From: Adiantum capillus-veneris
Taxonomy: Eukaryota > Streptophyta > Polypodiopsida > Polypodiales > Pteridaceae
Direction: 5' to 3'
Length of the DNA stretch: 64,000 bases
NCBI GenBank assembly: GCA_014529385.2
Contig: CM043954.1
Coordinates: forward strand, 98,664,747-98,728,746
The position numbers were made by a program, and so were the translations under genes. Shown here piece after piece: positions 56,082 to 64,000 of the stretch; position 1 is the first letter of the stretch, and the number at the start of each line of letters is the position of its first letter. The notes under the pieces are model-generated. The model made no database searches and had not been told where the DNA came from. It worked only from the letters and a program-made list of their open reading frames with translations.

Positions 56082-57469
56082 ATGGCTGACAACAACACAG
56101 ATGTGTTCAAGATGTTTGTTGCTGAGGACAGATTGGATGGGAACAATTATCCTATGTGGGCTTACATGATGCAGCATGTTCTTGTGTCAAAGGGCATCTG
56201 GATATTGTGCAGAGCATTGATGTACGTCCTGGTTCTGAGGATGTAGACGATGTTGAGGATGTTGCAGGTCTTGCTGCAAGGATTGCTACTGATAGAGTTG
56301 TTTTGCCTACGACAGAACAAGCTCCTTGGGATGTAAAGGATGCGCGGGCTCATGTGCTGATTGCGTTGTTAGTGAAGCGCACCATTACTCCTCACATTCG
56401 TTTAGCAAAATCTGTAAAACATGCTTGGGATATTATGGTTGGTCTTTATGCAAGCCGCAATGAGCAAAAATTGCAATGCTGCTTATAGAGCGGGAGTTGA
56501 AGATTATGCATGAGGAAGATGATATGGACAATTTTCTTGCTGGTGTCAAGGATATCAATGAGCAACTTATTTCTGTAGGTGAAGTCATTTCAGATAGTTC
56601 TCTTGTGCAAAATGTTCTTGATGCTTTGCCAAACTCTTACTAGACTTTTGCTAGTACTTGGAGACTCATGACCCAAGGAAATCTTGAAGTTGTCAAGTTT
56701 GATGCATTGTGCACATTGCTGTTGCAAGAGTCACTTTCCAAAAAACCTAGGACTAGACAACGTGCAATTGAGCAGACTTTTATTGCTGCTCAAAGAAAGG
56801 TTGGTAACAACAATGCAGCCACTTCTTATGGTTCTTCTGCGAGGAAAATCACATATTACTAATGCTTTTGCTGGCAACAGTTCGTCTAGAAATTCTGGTG
56901 ATAAGGGCAAAAAGAAGATGTGTTGCCATTATTGTAAAGCTAATGATCACTTAATCAAGCAGTGTCCTAAGTTAAGGCCAAAGAGGCTAAGAAGAAAGAG
57001 CGTGGTTCCATTGCAAATGTTGGTTCCACTACAAATGCAGCCATTGTTGAGTCTTTTGTGAAAGGAGACTGTGATGCTGATGTTGATGCAGAATGGGCTT
57101 TTAGTGCAGAGTGCACTTACAATCTTGATGTCCATGATGCATGCATGTCAGTTGCTGCAGATTCACATGTGTGGTATTTTGACAGTGGTGCTACAAAGCA
57201 CATTACCTCACATCATGAATTGTTCACCTCTCTCGAGTGTGTCCCTCATGGGAATTCAGTCACGTGCCAACAATGCATCTTGTCTGGTTCAAGGAGTTGG
57301 AAATATTGTGCTTACTGCTGCAAATGGCAGTTCTTTCACACTTGTTGATGCACTTTATGTACCTAGGATCAAGAAGAATCTTTTATCTGTATCTGCACTT
57401 GCTAGACTTGGTGTTGTAGTATTTAACAGTAGCTTTATCCATGATGGTGAAATCCACATATTCAACTAA
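56082..57469 (+). pseudogene. Copia element E gag-protease fragment
   Basis: It starts MADNNTDVFKMFVAEDRLDGNNYPMW, a typical copia Gag start. It shifts frame near 56180 and near 56470, and has an in-frame TAG at 56641. It contains a zinc knuckle CCHYCKANDHLIKQC (56921-56965) and the protease motif WYFDSGATKHIT (about 57170-57205). It ends at DGEIHIFN. Integrase and later domains are missing. Confidence 0.88.
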
Positions 57470-57600
57470 GCATAAGCCTATAGTGGACCTAGCTTCTGCA
57501 TCTAGCCTCTTCCATTTTGCTTTTGTATAGCCATCTCCCTTTGCACGCTCAAAGATTGGCTCCAATTGACCCTTTTGGATTTGCTATTTTCACAAGAAAA
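57470..57600 (-). pseudogene. Copia element D Gag N-terminal remnant
   Basis: Minus-strand EPIFERAKGDGYTKAKWKRL followed by DAEARSTIGLCLVE resembles the W...DA.A...I.L.L pattern of copia Gag. It stops exactly at the edge of element E; the reading resumes near 55501 (LWDIFCKMISNSR). Confidence 0.6.
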
Positions 57601-59839
57601 ATTTGTGCCATTGAATTTTGTAATATTGTAAATGTCCTTATTAGCAAAAGATGCCATTTTTACAAGACTTGAGCACTATGTCGAGAATGCCAAAAGTTAT
57701 GACGAGAAAACTTAGTGAGATTTTGACAAAATCTCCTTTGTAACAAGGGTGAAATCTCAAGTTAAAATGGTGCTCAAATAGATAGACTCGCTAAAAAATT
57801 CGATGAAGTCTCCTTTGTACGAGGAGTGAAATCTCACTTAAATGATGCTTAAATCGCATAAAATCAACTCAAAATAGTAATTATGTGCCTAAACTATCAA
57901 CTATCACTTATAAACGATTGCCATACATGACATCAAGCAAAATATCACATCAGATACATAACCTATGACGAGGATACCGAAATGGGGAACTCTAGCAATT
58001 TGTATCACCAAAGGTATCTCAACATTCGAGAATACCTCAGCTGAATGAAACCTCACGACACAGGAGCCTCCAAAACGCTAAGTAGACACAAAACACTAGC
58101 CACAATCTTAGAAAGGGCTCTTCCAATCCAAGTATTAGAAAGGGCTAGGAAGCTTCCAAAAAATGCCAAGAAATGGCTCCACATAGTGTACAATGGGCAA
58201 TATCTAGAATTCAACATACATGACTAAGAAACTGTGCACAAATATGTGCCAAAAATTGATGCAAATAGTAGACAAAATCCTTCCGGGTATATATTCTCTC
58301 AAAAGAGTTCAATGGCACTCTTGAGTGCTCATGAAAAAACACATTGTCAATGCATAATGTCCCCTAGTGAAAATTACTGCTAGAACCACGATCAAGAATG
58401 CATGTGAAGGCATTGTACCTGTGTGTGTCTAAAACCTAGAGAGAGATGTATGCACATGAAAACCCATCAATGTGTGTCGAGCCACAAGGAGAGTAGGTGC
58501 TTGTGAGCTCAAAAGCCCCCATGTAAACCTGTTGTGAGAAAGTTAGCATGTCAATGTAGATTGGAATTTGATGCCGAATTTTGTCATCGGACGAGAGTGC
58601 CAAAAAATGCCAATGCTCGAAGCCAATATGTAGCTAAAAAATAGGGTACCTATGTGTGCACACATATGAAAGCACACTCTCTGAAAAATAGGGTACCTAT
58701 GTGTGTGTGCATATGCAAGTACACTAGACGATGTAGGGGGATGGATGTCGAAAATCCACCACCTAGTATGTGGGATGCCGTGAAAATGTTGAGGGTAGTC
58801 TATGCCATGCCTGAGTGTCAATGTAGAGGTAGTCACCAAGGAGAGTACGACGGAGCTAGGGGGTGCTCCGAATGTGGACTAGAGGAGAGCTGATGCCACT
58901 CTCTCTCAATTCGAGGTCGTGGGAAGCCGTGATGCTAGGAGACGGTATCAATGGTGAGTGTCGAAGAGAGGTCAAATCCCTGTGTGTGTGTGTGTGTGTG
59001 TGTATGTGTGTGTGTGTGGAGGCTAGGGATGGCCTAGATGCAACTGATGAAGAGGCCTCCGATGTTTGAGGATGCCGAAGAAATATGCATGATCTAGTGT
59101 AACTTGACTATCCTTATTGCCAAGGGTAAATTCTTGATGCCAAGGTTGAGCTCGGCAATGCTCAAAGATGTTGACTGGAAACGTGTACCTAGAGGTGTCT
59201 ATGTGTGTGCGGGTGCCAAGTTTTCAGTCAATGGGCGCTATGGCATGTAAGCTGCTGCCTCCTTTCCTTGGCCAATTTTCCTTGATTGTATAGGTTCAAT
59301 GAAATGCTACCTTAATTTTATTTTTATTTTGTGTTTGCCAAGCTTTTTAAGGAGTGCCACAATGCCCGATTTCTGCAAGATTCAATGCTACAGGGTTTTG
59401 TGGCATTGTGTGTGTGTGTGTGTGTGTGTGTACACACAACCCTCGATTTGTTGTAGGGGTTCAATGGCTCCAACCCCTTTCGATTCCAACACTGCCCTCT
59501 GCTTAATTTTACTTGCCTTCGGACTTGCTGTAGATTCCACCACTGTAGAATTTTCCAATGTGTGTGTGTGTGTGCACGTGTGTGCGTGTGTACACACACA
59601 ACCACACAACCCTTGATTTTTCTCTACTCTTTTCAAATCTCAGCTTAGAGTCTCTTTCGGTAGCCGATTCACCTTGCTCTGTTCGCTTCTCATTCTCCTA
59701 CTCGATTCAACCCTCCTCAATTCTCTTGCTGATTCAACCCTGCTCAATTCAACTTGCTATGTTCGCTTTTGATTCTTCTCCTCAATTCAATCCTCCTCGA
59801 TTCTCTTGCTGATCTAATTCTCCCAAGCTCCAAGGGGAG
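57601..59839. other. Anonymous sequence with (TG)n tracts
   Basis: No gene recognised. (TG)n-rich stretches at about 58979-59018, 59406-59431 and 59559-59602; open frames over them are low-complexity artefacts. It probably includes the remaining LTR or leader of element D. Three near-copies of CTCAATTCAA / CTCGATTC words occur at 59695-59815. Confidence 0.4.
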
Positions 59840-59971
59840 TTGCACATGCATGGGGGGGGGGGGGAGAGGCGGGCTCGTAGTCAGAGAGTGCTCTAATTTT
59901 AGTTGTGAGGGCTACGACCCATGCTTTGTGTGTGCACGGAAGGGGGAGAGCAAGCCAGAATGGGAAAACAT
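59840..59971 (-). repeat. 5' LTR (partial) of copia element D
   Basis: GTGAGGGCTACGACCCATGC...GTGTGTGCACGGAAGGGGGAGAGCAAG (parts only) parallels 24428-24480, and the AAATTAGAGCA word is in both. It is cut at 59971 by another LTR. A 14-base G run lies at 59852-59865. Confidence 0.6.
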
Positions 59972-60650
<679 letters not shown>

Positions 60651-62472
60651 TCCACTGTTTGCCATACCTTGCCTGCAACTCCAATCATTGAGCCGAAAAG
60701 CACCCCTAAAAACTATGTTGCCAGCATTGAGCCCCTCCATCTCGACTACCCTCCAACTTTCTTGAGTCTTCCAACCAGGCCGATAAAAAATTGAAAAAGC
60801 AATATGGCATCACATTGCCGCCAACTAGACCAAACTTCAACAAGCCATATCTTGGCCCTCGTGATCCCGTTTGACGAGCCATCAATTTTAGCTAACCCCA
60901 TACCATGCATATAACATTCGGGATCCTGGACAAGGTCAAAATATCCTAGTAGGCATGCTTTCCAAGGCAAGCAATTTGGTCCATAATTGGCCCCCGACAA
61001 ATATTCAATTGGCCATAACTTTCTCCCTGGAGCTTTGATTGATAATCCGAGAAGACCGGCACACTCCATAACTCGAGCTCTTCAACCCTATCTGTTGTCA
61101 TTATCTTTGGCCATTTTTTCTCATTTGTGCTACCCGTCGGGGATCTGCAAAGCCTTCTAACTTTAAATTTTGATATCTTTCACACCAGGACTCCGTTTGA
61201 CGAGCTGTTTTGACGGGCTTCTAGAGCACTTTGAACATTACATTCTTGGGCATTAGAGTGGCCCTTCAAACACTTGGACCTGATTTTCCCAAGTCTTCTT
61301 GGCCCAAAAAACCACATTATGCATACATTTCCACTAGCCTTTGCCTTCCTAGGCCTTGTATACTAGCTTAAACACTCGGCCCTACACCTGTAGGCACTCT
61401 TTGCACCACTTGGTACCACTTTTAGCTCCAACCAACTTTGCATGCACCAATGTCCTATGGTGAGAAGAGTATTAATATCTTCACTCCATTTCAACACCGT
61501 TTCTTTGTTAAAAAGGAATGAATTTGATAGATCCTCATCCATCCAATGGGTCCTTCTCCATGCAACATTCATGAAAGGTGAACAACCCTTTGGTGCGTTA
61601 TTTCTAATTATAAATCCAAATTCAAGCAATATTATATACCATCAAACAATATATCATGTGAGGGCCATGCCAGGGACCGTTGTGCCTGCACCATCTCCAA
61701 ATAGATACACCACAATTCTTGACATCCCTCCTGCTTGAGATCGACACCAAGACAGGACTCCTCCTGCTCTTCGATGCCAACTCAAGGGGGTAATGACATT
61801 CACTTTTCTCTTACAAAACCCTTAACCTCAAAATATCTTTCCTTATTACTTTGAAATTCCTATTCGAAGTCATCATACTAAATGTGAACTCAACCTTCCA
61901 GGGTCAGCTGGTGGGAGTCCTCTAATTCATCCTTGGTTCAAGGTCACTGACGCTTTTTTCCTATCTATGACCGAGCACAGCCGTCAATACGTTCCCCTAG
62001 ATGAGTGTATATACTAAGTACACAAATCCTTGTTCCCGAGTTTGATTACCACTCCGTAGATTAGGATCCTTTTCCCCAGATCTTAACTTAATGGACAACA
62101 TAAAATTGGGTTCAACTTTCCGGTCAACAAATTAACCCTCCAAAATCCACCCATCCACCGAACAGTTTGATAAATGCACCTTCCCAAGGTAGTACTATGA
62201 TACTAGAAAACAATATTCCAATCATGTAAAACCAAGAATACATTTCAAGCATTTGAAAGCAGCATGCAAACTCTTGCATATCCTTGCAAGTGTGCATTTA
62301 TCAAGTCGTTCCCACCTTTTTCTTTTTTAGAATATTTTACTTCTTTTTTCCTTTAGTATTAGTAAAATTATCTAGTTATCTTTCAAGCAATCACATATAC
62401 TCCTCTAGGCATGTCCCTATCCTCGTCCTAGGACTTGGGTATCCTGTCTCGCCATGTGTGGAGGCGGCGCCT
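60651..62472. other. Anonymous repeat-like sequence
   Basis: No gene recognised. CCGTTTGACGAGC occurs at 60867-60879 and 61193-61205. The reverse complement of GGACTCCGTTTGAC also occurs in the noncoding spacer of element C near 40375. This suggests noncoding sequence of a related Ty3 element on the minus strand. Confidence 0.4.
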
Positions 62473-63876
62473 TGACACAATTTTCAATTTTTATTTTTCT
62501 TTACCTTGTGTGGGAAAGGCTTACAAAAATAGTCTACTCTAGTTCTTTTTAAATCAATAATCCAAGAAGCAGAGCAAAGGTCCGGGTGATGAGGACAATT
62601 GCGGAATAGCCCACTTAGCTTCCTAGCCTTTCCAAGGTTTCTTATAACCAAACAATTAGAAGAGTTCCTTAATTAAATCACATCCTCCTCCCTTATCCTG
62701 ATCCCTTCATTGATCCATTTTCCTTCCTCTTTTTCCCATTGGCGTCAGGCCTACCCGGACTAGGCCGATTTCCAGACGCATCTGCGGGTCTCTATCACTC
62801 GACCGAGACTCACTCCCATTCAATCCCATTTCTAGGACAGTGAATGAACCCGAGCTCAAAACATAAACCAAAGGTTATCAGTCCTAGCCGAAAAGGACTA
62901 TCTCCCGTTGTATCCCACAGGTAAACACCTGCGTCGGCCTTTTCCAAGCATGTAAAACAAAGTTCACACTTAAATCCTCTATGCTATGGTAGGGCTATCC
63001 ACGTCAAATCTTCTCGGTAAAGTTTTAATCCTAGTTTAAATTTAGATTCAGTTCCTTGAGCTATAATCTCTCGGTTCTTAGTTCATTTTAATCTTTAATC
63101 AAACAAGACCTTAAGAAATACAACGAGTTTCTTGGGAGTTTAAGCTTTTGTCTTGACGTAAGTTTCAAGTTATCACTTCGCTTGAAGATCACCAATTTGG
63201 CTACTTGGACGGAGAGAATGGTAAGAGGCAAAGGGGATTCAAGCTATGGAAATCTTGAGAATTAAGAGAGAGGAGAGGGAGAGGGTAGTGGAAGAAAAAG
63301 ATCAAGTTTTTGACAAACTTGATTAGGGTTTTGCCCATGGCTTCTCTTGGAGAGATGTGTGCGTGTGTAGAAGGTGTGTGTGTGAAAGAGGTTTGGCTAT
63401 GGATTTCTCAAGTTTGCACCTTGAGAAAATGAAGGAGAGAAGTGAAAAATGAGAAGAAAAGCCCTCTTTTTATGCACATTTTTGATAAGTTCTTTCACTT
63501 ATCTTTCTTATCTTGATAACTTATCCTTCTTTGATAACTTATCTTACTTATCAAAACTTTCTCAACAATTTACTTACTCACCTTATCTTTATCTTCTCTT
63601 TTCTTCTTTAACTTTTTCTTTTTTCTTTTTTCTTATCTTATCTTTTCCTTTATGCTAATTTTCTCAAAATGAAAAGCTAATTTCTTATGCATTGGTTATG
63701 TCCATGTTCCCATCGCATAAGCCGGAAGTGTCTCGTGAGTATACTTTGGTGCTTAAATTGAACCCAAATTTTTTTCGAACATTTTTTTTTCTTCAATTTT
63801 CTTTTTGTTTTTCCTCTTTTAGGTCGGTGGCTTAGATGTGTTGGCCTTGCGTAAGGGCTAGGAGAAGGCCCTTACA
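62473..63876 (-). repeat. Possible minus-strand LTR with GGCGCC primer site
   Basis: On the minus strand TGTAAGGGCCTTCTCC (63876) begins and TTGTGTCA (62473) ends a 1.4-kb block. It is followed by AGGCGCCGCCTCC, loosely like the TGGCGCC primer sites. A promoter-like TGCATAAAAAGAGGGC lies near 63470. A partner LTR is not in the window. Confidence 0.35.
63486..63646. repeat. TTATC / GATAA-rich repeat
   Basis: Degenerate tandem CTTATCTT and TTGATAACTTATC words. Confidence 0.75.
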
Positions 63877-64000
63877 TGTCCTATGTTGTAGTGTTTGTTC
63901 ACCAAATAAAGCAAAGCTTGATGATCCAAAAAAATATGAATCAACTAGCTAGTAAGTAGTATCAAAACTTCTTAACAACATATATCATACATAGTCCTTT
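63877..64000. other. Anonymous sequence
   Basis: Nothing recognised in the last 124 bp. Confidence 0.3.

Larger units (their letters stand above)
55502..57469 (+). mobile_element. Truncated plus-strand copia element E
   Basis: A 5' LTR (55502-55729), a primer site (TGGTATCAGAG at 55732), a leader and the gag-protease part of a copia polyprotein, ending without 3' LTR near 57469. It lies inside the gag of element D: D Gag N-terminal residues resume at 57470 on the minus strand. The right border has no clear target duplication because the end is truncated. Confidence 0.8.

Overview
The window looks like nuclear DNA of a land plant with a large, repeat-rich genome. The evidence is many LTR retrotransposons of plant Ty3/gypsy and Ty1/copia types with tRNA-iMet-like or tRNA-Asp-like primer sites, long (GA)n, (AT)n and (CA)n tracts, and one intron-containing gene for a chloroplast import protein of the TIC22 family. 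The species cannot be fixed from the sequence; a fern, lycophyte or gymnosperm-like genome is only a guess. There is no bacterial, plasmid or phage content.

Layout. 1-9540: a Ty3/gypsy family piled on itself. A chromodomain-type element (805-7708, TSD TCAGT) sits inside an older LTR of its own family (1-804 plus 7709-7880), next to an inverted deletion derivative (7969-9540). 9732-15268: an almost intact Ty1/copia element (TSD GTAGT, one premature stop). 15269-18990: degenerate LTR and reverse-transcriptase debris. 19465-21273 (minus): the TIC22-like gene, four exons recognised, 3' exons not found. 21500-24400: mostly anonymous DNA with small tandem repeats and a 110-bp (AT)n.

24425-59971 is a nest of insertions. 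A decayed minus-strand copia element (outer shell) is split by a minus-strand Ty3 chromovirus (26260-53655, TSD ATGAT, 1413-bp LTRs). That is split by a giant plus-strand Ty3 element (27819-46647, 18.8 kb, TSD GCGCT, tRNA-Asp-type primer site). The outer copia is also interrupted by a truncated plus-strand copia (55502-57469). 59972-64000 holds a further LTR related to the chromovirus, microsatellites and one more possible LTR.

The most unusual object is the giant element. It has nine copies of a 24-bp perfect or near-perfect palindrome in two arrays (four before gag, five after pol) whose spacings match. Its integrase zinc-binding module is duplicated, and a second retropepsin-like domain with a tail of tryptophan-centred repeats follows the integrase. 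A 12-base copy of the 3' polypurine tract lies immediately after pol, and an extra coiled-coil-rich ORF of about 1.1 kb codons precedes the 3' LTR. Its reading frames are broken by frameshifts and by mostly TAG stops although its LTRs are almost identical, suggesting either mobilisation in trans, rapid methylation-linked decay, or sequencing error.
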